A stretch of 64,000 nt of DNA from Leptothrix sp. (in: b-proteobacteria) (GTDB lineage Bacteria > Pseudomonadota > Gammaproteobacteria > Burkholderiales > Burkholderiaceae_C), in the NCBI GenBank assembly GCA_013822685.1, contig PNKV01000002.1, positions 248,001 through 312,000 on the forward strand, in the 5' to 3' direction. How positions within the stretch are numbered: position 1 is the first letter of the stretch; the number at the start of each line of letters is the position of its first letter. The notes beneath the pieces were generated by a model. The model searched no databases. It was not told the origin of the DNA and worked only from the letters and a program-made list of their open reading frames with translations. Of this stretch, positions 57,264-64,000 are shown one piece after another. Position numbers and translations under genes: made by a program.

Positions 57264-58160
57264 ATGCTTTGGCACACCACCCGATTTCGCATTGACCTGT
57301 CATCCCCGAAGGTGATGGGCATCGTCAATGTCACGCCGGATTCTTTTTCAGATGGCGGGAGTCATGCCGATGCGAAATCCGCCTTGGCGCATTGCGAGCA
57401 ATTGCTGGAAGAGGGCGCCGCCATCCTCGACATCGGTGGTGAGTCAAGCCGCCCCGGCGCGCCCACATTGAGTGCTGAAGATGAATGGGCGCGGGTGGCT
57501 GAGGTTTTGAAAGGGGCGCTCACTTTGGGTGTGCCCATTTCGCTGGACACCTGCAAGCCTCGTGTCATGCGGCAGGCCCTGGACCTGGGCGTGGACATCA
57601 TCAATGACATCCGCGCTTTGCAAGCACCTGGCGCAGAGTTGGCAATCGTGGAGCATGGCCAATGCGGCGTCTGCCTCATGCACATGCAAGGTGACCCAGC
57701 GACCATGCAGTCGAGCCCTCAGTACAGCGATGTGCTGGAAGAGGTGCGCAGTTTTTTGCATGAGAGAGTGCAGGCCTTGGTGGCGCAAGGTGTGTCGCGA
57801 GATCGCTTGTGCCTGGACCCTGGCATTGGTTTTGGCAAAATGCCACAGCACAACCTGGATCTGTTGCGTCGGCAAAACGAGCTCCTGGATTTTGGTCTGC
57901 CGTTGTTGGTGGGGTGGTCCCGAAAATCCACGCTGGGCCAGGTTACGGGCAAGCCGGTCGGTGATCGTCTGGCGGCCAGCCTGGCCGCTGCACTGGCCAG
58001 CGTTCACCAGGGCGCCAAGGTGGTGCGCGTTCATGACGTGGCCGCCACCGTTGATGCCCTGAAGGTGTGGGCTGCATCCGAAATCCCCCCAATTTCTTGG
58101 ACAAGCGCCAGCCGTTCCGCGCCACAATCCAACACCTCCCTCACTCCGCACAGCCCATGA
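57264..58160 (+). CDS. folP: dihydropteroate synthase
   Basis: Folate-pathway enzyme of about 298 aa that joins p-aminobenzoate to hydroxymethyl-dihydropterin pyrophosphate; the sulfonamide target. Conserved motifs: [67 protein letters not shown] and [15 protein letters not shown] at 57264; a TTG three codons earlier is possible. Overlaps glmM by 4 bases (ATGA). Confidence 0.94.
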   Translation: MLWHTTRFRIDLSSPKVMGIVNVTPDSFSDGGSHADAKSALAHCEQLLEEGAAILDIGGESSRPGAPTLSAEDEWARVAEVLKGALTLGVPISLDTCKPRVMRQALDLGVDIINDIRALQAPGAELAIVEHGQCGVCLMHMQGDPATMQSSPQYSDVLEEVRSFLHERVQALVAQGVSRDRLCLDPGIGFGKMPQHNLDLLRRQNELLDFGLPLLVGWSRKSTLGQVTGKPVGDRLAASLAAALASVHQGAKVVRVHDVAATVDALKVWAASEIPPISWTSASRSAPQSNTSLTPHSP

Positions 58161-59488
58161 GCAGACAATATTTTGGAACCGATGGCATTCGTGGCACGGT
58201 TGGTCAAACGCCCATCACGCCAGATTTCGTATTGCGATTGGGGCATGCGGTCGGGCAGGTCTTGAGGCGCTCTGAAGCGCGTCCCACGGTGTTGATTGGC
58301 AAGGACACGCGCATCTCCGGCTACATGCTCGAATCGGCCTTGGAGGCAGGTTTCGCGTCTGCCGGGGTCGATGTGCTTTTGACGGGGCCCTTGCCGACTC
58401 CCGGCGTAGCCTACCTGACGCGAGCGTTGCGCTTGAGCCTGGGCGCGGTCATCAGCGCGTCGCACAATCCTTTTGCCGACAACGGCATCAAGTTCTTTTC
58501 GGCCCACGGTGAAAAACTGTCCGACCAATGGGAGGAGGACGTCGAAGCCGCGCTGGACGTGGCGCCGGCATGGGTGGAGTCGCCGAACCTGGGCAAGGCC
58601 CGGCGCCTCGAAGACGCCCGAGGCCGTTACATCGAGTTTTGCAAGAGCACGTTCGCCTCGGCCATGTCGCTCAAGGGGCTCAAGCTGGTGGTCGATGCCG
58701 CCCATGGCGCGGCCTACCAGGTCGCCCCGGAGGTGTTCCACGAGTTGGGCGCCGAAGTCATCTCCATCGGCTGCTCGCCCAATGGCGTCAACATCAACGA
58801 CGGGGTGGGTGCCACGCATCCCCAGGCGCTGGTGCAGGCGGTGAAGGATCATCACGCCGACTATGGCATTGCGTTGGACGGTGACGCCGACCGTTTGCAG
58901 TTGGTCGACGCCGATGGGCGTTTGTTCAATGGCGACGAGCTGTTGTACGTCATGGTGGCTGATCGCCTGGCGCAGGGGCAAAGCGTGCCTGGCGCGGTCG
59001 GCACTTTGATGACCAACATGGCCGTGGAACTGGCCCTGCAAGAGCGTGGCGTTGGGTTTGTGCGCGCCAAGGTGGGCGACCGTTATGTGCTGGAAGAGTT
59101 GCTCAGCCGGGGTTGGCAATTGGGCGGAGAGGGCTCTGGCCACCTGATCGCCCTGGACCGCCACACCACGGGTGACGGCATTGTCAGTGCATTGCAGATC
59201 TTGCAGGCGGTGGCCCGAAGTGGCCGCAGCTTGTCCAACTGGCTGGAAGGTGTGACCTTGTTCCCGCAACGCCTGATCAATGTGCGCTTGAAGGCTGGGC
59301 AAGACTGGAAGAGCAGTGCCTCTCTGGCGGCGGCCCAGGAAGCCGTCCTGCACCAATTAGATGGGCGTGGGCGCGTGCTGATTCGCCCGTCCGGCACTGA
59401 ACCACTGCTGCGGGTGATGGTCGAGGCCCAGGATGGCAACCTGGCCAACCGCTGCGCCGAGCAGTTGGCCGAAGCCGTGCAATCCTGA
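58157..59488 (+). CDS. glmM: phosphoglucosamine mutase
   Basis: Converts glucosamine-6-phosphate to glucosamine-1-phosphate for peptidoglycan and LPS precursors. 443 aa; starts [20 protein letters not shown]. The phosphorylated serine is Ser102 in ISASHNP, the same number as in E. coli. The metal-binding loop is ALDGDADRL, the sugar loop is GEGSGH, and the phosphate-binding loop is [16 protein letters not shown]. Directly coupled to folP, as in E. coli. Confidence 0.96.
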   Translation: MSRQYFGTDGIRGTVGQTPITPDFVLRLGHAVGQVLRRSEARPTVLIGKDTRISGYMLESALEAGFASAGVDVLLTGPLPTPGVAYLTRALRLSLGAVISASHNPFADNGIKFFSAHGEKLSDQWEEDVEAALDVAPAWVESPNLGKARRLEDARGRYIEFCKSTFASAMSLKGLKLVVDAAHGAAYQVAPEVFHELGAEVISIGCSPNGVNINDGVGATHPQALVQAVKDHHADYGIALDGDADRLQLVDADGRLFNGDELLYVMVADRLAQGQSVPGAVGTLMTNMAVELALQERGVGFVRAKVGDRYVLEELLSRGWQLGGEGSGHLIALDRHTTGDGIVSALQILQAVARSGRSLSNWLEGVTLFPQRLINVRLKAGQDWKSSASLAAAQEAVLHQLDGRGRVLIRPSGTEPLLRVMVEAQDGNLANRCAEQLAEAVQS

Positions 59489-59520
59489 TCAAAACAGATC
59501 CTTCCACCTTGAAATCCCCA

Positions 59521-59549
59521 TGTGACATCTGCGTGACCTGTGTGTGACG
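59521..59549 (-). promoter_or_regulatory. possible reversed Pho box array
   Basis: Three GTGAC units start at 59522, 59533 and 59544, exactly 11 bases apart. On the minus strand they read CGTCACA, GGTCACG and TGTCACA with 4-base spacers, the geometry of PhoB half-sites. They point away from pstS. Confidence 0.45.
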
Positions 59550-59610
59550 CGATAGCGGCGTAGCCGGCATGACTGAGGCGGCGGTAGATTTATGACAAAG
59601 TCTTTTTTGA

Positions 59611-59644
59611 CTGTCATAGACTCGTCACAATGCCCGCCTACAGT
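59611..59644 (+). promoter_or_regulatory. Pho box and -10 element for pstSCAB
   Basis: CTGTCATAGACTCGTCAC (59611-59628) consists of two 7-base PhoB half-sites, CTGTCAT and TCGTCAC, 11 bases apart. A -10 element TACAGT (59639-59644) follows after 10 bases, the usual placement for a PhoB-activated promoter in which the box replaces the -35. A further CTGTCAC lies at about 59663. Confidence 0.75.
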
Positions 59645-59689
59645 CCACCTTGAGAAATTTGTCTGTCACAAGTTTTAAAAGGCGAACAC

Positions 59690-60724
59690 ATGAAATTCAA
59701 GATGATCCAAGCTGCGGTGGCTGTCACGTTGTCTTTGTCAGCCGGTCTGGCTCTGGCGCAAGACGTTACTGGTGCGGGCGCCACTTTCCCCGCGCCTGTC
59801 TACGCCAAATGGGCTGACTCGTTCAACAAGGCCACTGGCGTGCGCATCAACTACCAATCGGTGGGTTCGGGCGCGGGCATCAAGCAGATCAAGGCCAAGA
59901 CGGTGGATTTCGGTGCTTCCGACATGCCCTTGAAAGACGAAGACCTGGCCAAGGACGGCCTGGTTCAGTTCCCTACCGTGATCGGTGGCGTGGTTCTGGT
60001 GGTGAACATCAAGGGCATCCAGCCTGGCCAGCTCAAGATGACTGGCGAAGTGCTGGGCAACATCTACCTGGGCAAGATCAACAAGTGGAACGACCCCGCC
60101 CTGGTGGCTTTGAACCCAGGCTTGGCCCTGCCTGACGCGCCGATCGCGGTCGTCAGCCGTGCTGATGGATCGGGCACCAGCTTCATTTTCACCAATTACC
60201 TGTCGAAGGTGAACGCCGAATGGAAGTCCACGGTGGGTGAGGGCACCGCCGTGAAGTGGCCAACCGGGTCCGGTGGCAAGGGCAACGAGGGCGTTTCTGC
60301 TTTCGTGCAACGCCTGCCTAACTCGATTGGCTATGTGGAGTACGCCTACGCCAAGCAAAGCAAGATGTCGCACGTGTCTTTGAAGAACGCAGCCGGCAAT
60401 TTTGTGCAGCCTGATGACCTGACCTTCAAGGCGGCTGCGGCCAGCGCTGATTGGGAGAAGAGCTTCTACCAAGTGCTGACCAACCAGGCTGGCAAAGACG
60501 CGTGGCCTCTGAGCGGCGCGACCTTCATCCTGATCCACAAGAGCCAGGACAAGCCCGCCCAAGGCGTGAGCACCCTGAAGTTCTTCAACTGGGCCTATGA
60601 AGGTGGCGACAAGACGGCGGCCGACCTGGAATACGTGCCCCTGCCAGCCAGCGTGAAAGACCTGGTCCGCAAGCAGTGGGCCTCCGTGACGGACGCCGCT
60701 GGCAAGCCCCTGGCTTACAAGTGA
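59690..60724 (+). CDS. pstS: phosphate ABC transporter binding protein PstS
   Basis: Periplasmic high-affinity phosphate-binding protein of 344 aa. Signal peptide ends ALAQ; mature start [20 protein letters not shown] is diagnostic. Phosphate-contact segments include [20 protein letters not shown] and [20 protein letters not shown]. First gene of the pst operon behind a Pho box, and separated from pstC by a strong hairpin that would favour higher PstS levels. Confidence 0.97.
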   Translation: MKFKMIQAAVAVTLSLSAGLALAQDVTGAGATFPAPVYAKWADSFNKATGVRINYQSVGSGAGIKQIKAKTVDFGASDMPLKDEDLAKDGLVQFPTVIGGVVLVVNIKGIQPGQLKMTGEVLGNIYLGKINKWNDPALVALNPGLALPDAPIAVVSRADGSGTSFIFTNYLSKVNAEWKSTVGEGTAVKWPTGSGGKGNEGVSAFVQRLPNSIGYVEYAYAKQSKMSHVSLKNAAGNFVQPDDLTFKAAAASADWEKSFYQVLTNQAGKDAWPLSGATFILIHKSQDKPAQGVSTLKFFNWAYEGGDKTAADLEYVPLPASVKDLVRKQWASVTDAAGKPLAYK

Positions 60725-60744
60725 TCAAGAGACTCTCGTGATGC

Positions 60745-60778
60745 AAACCGGGCGCCGTGTGGTGCCCGGTTTGTTGTT
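60745..60778 (+). terminator. intercistronic hairpin between pstS and pstC
   Basis: AAACCGGGC (60745-60753) and GCCCGGTTT (60764-60772) form a perfect 9-base stem followed by GTTGTTG. It probably stabilises the pstS message or partly terminates transcription. Confidence 0.65.
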
Positions 60779-60823
60779 GAACGACCGAAGAACGCAGTAC
60801 CCTTGGATGGAGGCACGCACGCC

Positions 60824-61849
60824 ATGACTGCCATATTGCCCGCCGATTTTGACGGTGCCAGCGGGGCACCCCAAGGACGAACATCTTTCATGAAAAACCC
60901 AAACCCCCGGCGCGTGACCCTTCCATGGGCCGATTGGGTGTTCGCGATGGTGGCCCGTGGCGCCGCCTTGCTCACCTTGTCGCTGTTGTTGGCCATCATC
61001 GGCTCCCTGATCGTGGGCGCCTGGCCTGCCATCCGCGAGTATGGCTTCAGTTTTCTCTGGCGCACGGAATGGGATCCGGTGCAGGACAGCTATGGCGGCC
61101 TGGTGATGATCTATGGCACCTTGGCCACGTCGATCATTGCCTTGCTGATCGCGGTGCCCGTGAGCTTTGGCATCGCCCTGTTTCTGACCGAGCTGTCGCC
61201 CAGTTGGCTCAAGCGCCCGTTGGGCATCGCCGTTGAGTTGCTGGCCGCCGTGCCGTCCATCGTGTATGGCATGTGGGGCTTGCTGGTGTTTGGGCCGATC
61301 CTGGCCACCTATGTGCAGCAGCCATTGCAGGCTTTGACCGCGGGCGTCCCTTACCTTGGGGCGTTCTTTTCCGGGGCCCCGGTGGGCATCGGCATCTTGT
61401 CGGCCGGGATCATCCTGGCGATCATGATCATTCCTTTCATCGCTTCGGTGATGCGCGACGTGTTCGATGTGACGCCGCCGATGTTGAAAGAGTCTGCCTA
61501 TGGCCTGGGGTCGACCACCTGGGAGGTCGTCTCCAAGGTGGTGCTGCCCTACACCAAGACCGGCGTGGTGGGCGCCATCATGCTCGGGCTGGGGCGCGCA
61601 TTGGGCGAGACCATGGCCGTGACCTTCGTGATCGGCAACATGAACCAGCTCAACTCCTTGTCGGTGTTCGAGGCGGCCAACAGCATCACGTCGGCCCTGG
61701 CCAACGAATTCGCCGAAGCCGGGGAAGGCCTGCACCAGGCCTCCCTGATTTACCTGGGCTTGGTCTTGTTCTTCATCACCTTTGTGGTGCTGGCGTTCTC
61801 CAAGGTCTTGCTGGCCCGCATGCAGAAATCTGAAGGAGCACGTTCATGA
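60824..61849 (+). CDS. pstC: phosphate ABC transporter permease PstC
   Basis: Inner-membrane subunit of the phosphate importer, about 341 aa with six helices. ATG at 60824 follows GGAGG by 10 bases; a TTG seven codons earlier is less likely. Motifs: [20 protein letters not shown] and the permease loop [20 protein letters not shown]. Overlaps pstA by 4 bases. Confidence 0.95.
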   Translation: MTAILPADFDGASGAPQGRTSFMKNPNPRRVTLPWADWVFAMVARGAALLTLSLLLAIIGSLIVGAWPAIREYGFSFLWRTEWDPVQDSYGGLVMIYGTLATSIIALLIAVPVSFGIALFLTELSPSWLKRPLGIAVELLAAVPSIVYGMWGLLVFGPILATYVQQPLQALTAGVPYLGAFFSGAPVGIGILSAGIILAIMIIPFIASVMRDVFDVTPPMLKESAYGLGSTTWEVVSKVVLPYTKTGVVGAIMLGLGRALGETMAVTFVIGNMNQLNSLSVFEAANSITSALANEFAEAGEGLHQASLIYLGLVLFFITFVVLAFSKVLLARMQKSEGARS

Positions 61850-62706
61850 GCACGGCTGAACTCTATGCCATGCGGCGCAAGCGGCACGCCAGCCGCAAGC
61901 GGGTTAACGCCCTGGCCTTGACCTTGTCACTGGGCGCCATGGCGTTCGGCCTGGTCTGGCTGGTGTGGATCTTGTTCGAGACGGTTCGCCTGGGCATGGG
62001 AGGGCTGGCGCTGGCCACCTTCACCGAGATGACGCCACCTCCGATGGAAGAGGGCGGTCTGGCCAACGCGATCATGGGCTCGCTGATGATGGTGGGCCTG
62101 GCAACGTTGATTGGCACCCCTGTCGGCATCATGGCCGGCATCTACCTGGCCGAGTATGGCCAGAAGGGGTGGCTGGGCAGCGTCACGCGGTTCATCAATG
62201 ACATCCTGCTGTCGGCGCCGTCGATCGTCGTGGGCTTGTTCATCTATTCCACCGTGGTGGCCCGCGTCAAGACGTTCTCGGGTTGGGCCGGTGTGCTGGC
62301 GCTGGCCTTGATCGTGGTGCCGGTGGTGATCCGGACCACCGAGAACATGCTGTCGCTGGTGCCCAGCGCCTTGCGTGAAGCGGCCTATGCCTTGGGCACG
62401 CCCAAGTGGCGCGTGATCACCTCGATCACCTTGCAGTCGGCCCGCGCAGGCGTGGTGACTGGCATCTTGCTGGCGGTGGCTCGCATTTCTGGTGAGACGG
62501 CACCGCTGTTGTTCACAGCTTTGTCCAACCAGTTCTGGTCAGCTGATCTGGGGCAACCCATGTCCAGCCTGCCCGTCACGATCTTCAAGTTCGCGATGAG
62601 CCCCTATGAGAACTGGCAGAAGCTGGCCTGGGCCGGCGTGTTCATCATCACAGTTGGTGTGTTGGCGCTCAACATCGTGGCGCGCACCCTGTTCCGCCAG
62701 CGCTGA
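61846..62706 (+). CDS. pstA: phosphate ABC transporter permease PstA
   Basis: Second permease of the phosphate importer, 286 aa, six helices. Conserved segments: [39 protein letters not shown] and the ATPase-contact loop [20 protein letters not shown]. Starts inside the pstC stop. 39 bases before pstB. Confidence 0.95.
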   Translation: MSTAELYAMRRKRHASRKRVNALALTLSLGAMAFGLVWLVWILFETVRLGMGGLALATFTEMTPPPMEEGGLANAIMGSLMMVGLATLIGTPVGIMAGIYLAEYGQKGWLGSVTRFINDILLSAPSIVVGLFIYSTVVARVKTFSGWAGVLALALIVVPVVIRTTENMLSLVPSALREAAYALGTPKWRVITSITLQSARAGVVTGILLAVARISGETAPLLFTALSNQFWSADLGQPMSSLPVTIFKFAMSPYENWQKLAWAGVFIITVGVLALNIVARTLFRQR

Positions 62707-62745
62707 TGCGTTCGGTGACCTGACAAGTATTCCGGAGATCCCTAC

Positions 62746-63531
62746 ATGGATGCCAAGGTTCAAAACCAAACCCCGTTGAAGTCCAAGCTGGCTGTGCGCA
62801 ACCTGAACTTCTATTACGGCAAGTTTCACGCGCTCAAGAACATCAACCTGGAGCTGCCCGAGAAGAAGGTCACCGCCTTCATTGGCCCTTCAGGTTGCGG
62901 CAAGTCGACCTTGCTGCGCACCTTCAACCGCATGTTCGAGCTCTACCCTGAGCAGACCGCCAAGGGCGAGATCCTGCTGGATGGGCAGAACATCCTGACC
63001 AGCAAGGAAGACGTCTCCCTGATCCGGGCCAAAGTGGGCATGGTGTTCCAGAAACCCACGCCTTTCCCGATGTCCATCTACGACAACATCGCCTTTGGCG
63101 TGCGTTTGTTCGAGCGCCTGTCCCGCGTGGAGATGGACGAGCGCGTTGAATGGGCGCTCAAGAAGGCGGCTTTGTGGAACGAGGTCAAGGACAAGCTGAA
63201 CCAGAGCGGCTCAGGCCTGTCGGGTGGCCAGCAGCAACGCTTGTGCATTGCCCGTGGCATCGCGATCAAGCCCGAGGTGCTGCTGTTGGACGAGCCTTGT
63301 TCGGCACTGGATCCCATTTCGACCGGCAAGATCGAAGAGCTGATCCACGAGTTGAAGGACGATTACACGGTGCTGATCGTGACCCACAACATGCAGCAAG
63401 CTGCCCGTTGCTCGGACAACACCGCCTACATGTACCTGGGTGAAGTGATCGAACACGGCCCGACTTCGGACATCTTCATGAAGCCCAAGAAGAAAGAGAC
63501 CGAAGACTACATCACTGGTCGCTTCGGCTGA
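62746..63531 (+). CDS. pstB: phosphate ABC transporter ATPase PstB
   Basis: ATPase of 261 aa. Walker [10 protein letters not shown], signature [14 protein letters not shown], Walker [18 protein letters not shown]-loop [30 protein letters not shown] and [14 protein letters not shown] are specific to PstB. Confidence 0.97.
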   Translation: MDAKVQNQTPLKSKLAVRNLNFYYGKFHALKNINLELPEKKVTAFIGPSGCGKSTLLRTFNRMFELYPEQTAKGEILLDGQNILTSKEDVSLIRAKVGMVFQKPTPFPMSIYDNIAFGVRLFERLSRVEMDERVEWALKKAALWNEVKDKLNQSGSGLSGGQQQRLCIARGIAIKPEVLLLDEPCSALDPISTGKIEELIHELKDDYTVLIVTHNMQQAARCSDNTAYMYLGEVIEHGPTSDIFMKPKKKETEDYITGRFG

Positions 63532-63577
63532 TCGCCACTGGCACCCGCACTGATCATTTCCTGACGGAGAACAATTC

Positions 63578-64000
63578 ATGTCTGAAAAACATTTGTCCAG
63601 CCAGTTCGACATGGAGCTTGGCGGCATCTCGACCCGCGTGCTTGAAATGGGCGGCCTGGTGGAGTCCCAGGTGGGGCAGGCGATCTATGCCCTGACGCAC
63701 TTCAATGGCGAAGTGGCCAGCCAGGTGCTGATCAGCGAAGAGCGTGTCAACCAGATGGAGATGGACATCGACGCCGACCTGTCGACCATCATCGCGCGCC
63801 GTCAGCCCACGGCCCGTGACCTGCGTTTGCTGATCGCCATCAGCAAGACCATCGGCAACCTGGAGCGCGTGGGCGACGAAGCCGCGCGCATTGCCCGCAC
63901 GGTGCAACGCCTGATCAACACGGGTGTTTCCAGCCGACTGCGCCTGCCGGTAAACGACTTGTCGTTCGAGGCCGACTTGGCCACGGCGTCACTGCGCAAG
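63578..64000 (+). CDS. phoU: phosphate signalling protein PhoU (partial, 3' end outside window)
   Basis: First 141 residues of PhoU, which links PstSCAB to PhoR and prevents pho expression when phosphate is plentiful. It starts MSEKHLSSQFDMELGGISTR; the first three-helix repeat is visible, with the metal-binding motif EERVNQMEMDID and RRQPTARDLRLLIAISKTIG, LERVGDEAARIA. ATG at 63578, after CGGAG. The gene runs off the window. Confidence 0.95.
   Translation, partial: MSEKHLSSQFDMELGGISTRVLEMGGLVESQVGQAIYALTHFNGEVASQVLISEERVNQMEMDIDADLSTIIARRQPTARDLRLLIAISKTIGNLERVGDEAARIARTVQRLINTGVSSRLRLPVNDLSFEADLATASLRK

Overview
The window is GC-rich, densely packed bacterial chromosome. The gene content points to a betaproteobacterium of the order Burkholderiales (Comamonadaceae or the Leptothrix/Rubrivivax side). 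Indicators are a PhaR polyhydroxyalkanoate regulator, System I cytochrome c maturation, and the block carAB-greA-DUF4149-yhbY-rlmE-ftsH-folP-glmM-pstSCAB-phoU, an order common in that group. No tRNA, rRNA, IS element, prophage or CRISPR array was seen.

Layout. 1-5402 (minus): an MdtABC/MuxABC-type RND pump, with one adaptor and two permeases, the second cut by the window edge. 5639-12234 (plus): a complete ccmABCDEFGHI operon for cytochrome c maturation, mostly with overlapping genes. 12251-21747 (minus): a ten-gene run encoding a DUF1549/DUF1553 heme protein, a Tat-exported DUF1501 protein, four small c-type cytochromes (one di-heme), a periplasmic peroxiredoxin, an SMP-30-like beta-propeller, a DUF1554 lectin-like protein and an AdeT-like binding protein. 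Divergent from it (22132-24710, plus) are a rhodanese-like protein without its cysteine, a cytochrome b561 and a sigma-54 activator with no sensory domain. 24729-29908 (minus): a porin and a sulfonate/taurine-type ABC importer with two different permeases. 30127-36034 (minus): a complete tripartite HAE1-type RND pump. 36273-39056 (plus): an ScsB/DsbD-like thiol reductase and a secreted redoxin. 39061-47632: dienelactone hydrolase, HD-GYP protein, phaR, tesA, a YbbA-like ATPase, rlmB, an MFS transporter, a 2-hydroxyacid dehydrogenase, a hypothetical protein and bfd. Then come bfr and the housekeeping block from carA to a truncated phoU.

The most interesting part is 12-30 kb. Three good -24/-12 (sigma-54) promoters can be read by eye: 22068-22083 (plus) before the rhodanese/b561 genes, 21796-21811 (minus) before the DUF1549-DUF1501-cytochrome genes, and 29951-29966 (minus) before the porin/ABC operon. 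A sigma-54 activator gene lies among them. This suggests one coordinately controlled module that joins outer-membrane entry, sulfonate-type import, a membrane cytochrome b and a periplasmic multi-heme hydrolase/redox set. The neighbouring ccm operon could supply heme attachment. A role in organosulfur (sulfonate or sulfate-ester) use is my inference from the ABC type, the SfnR-like activator architecture, the rhodanese fold and the alkaline-phosphatase/sulfatase superfamily relationship of DUF1501.

Other regulatory signals read from the sequence are a sigma-32-like promoter before ftsH, Pho boxes before pstS, and a likely unannotated structured small RNA near 40.1 kb.
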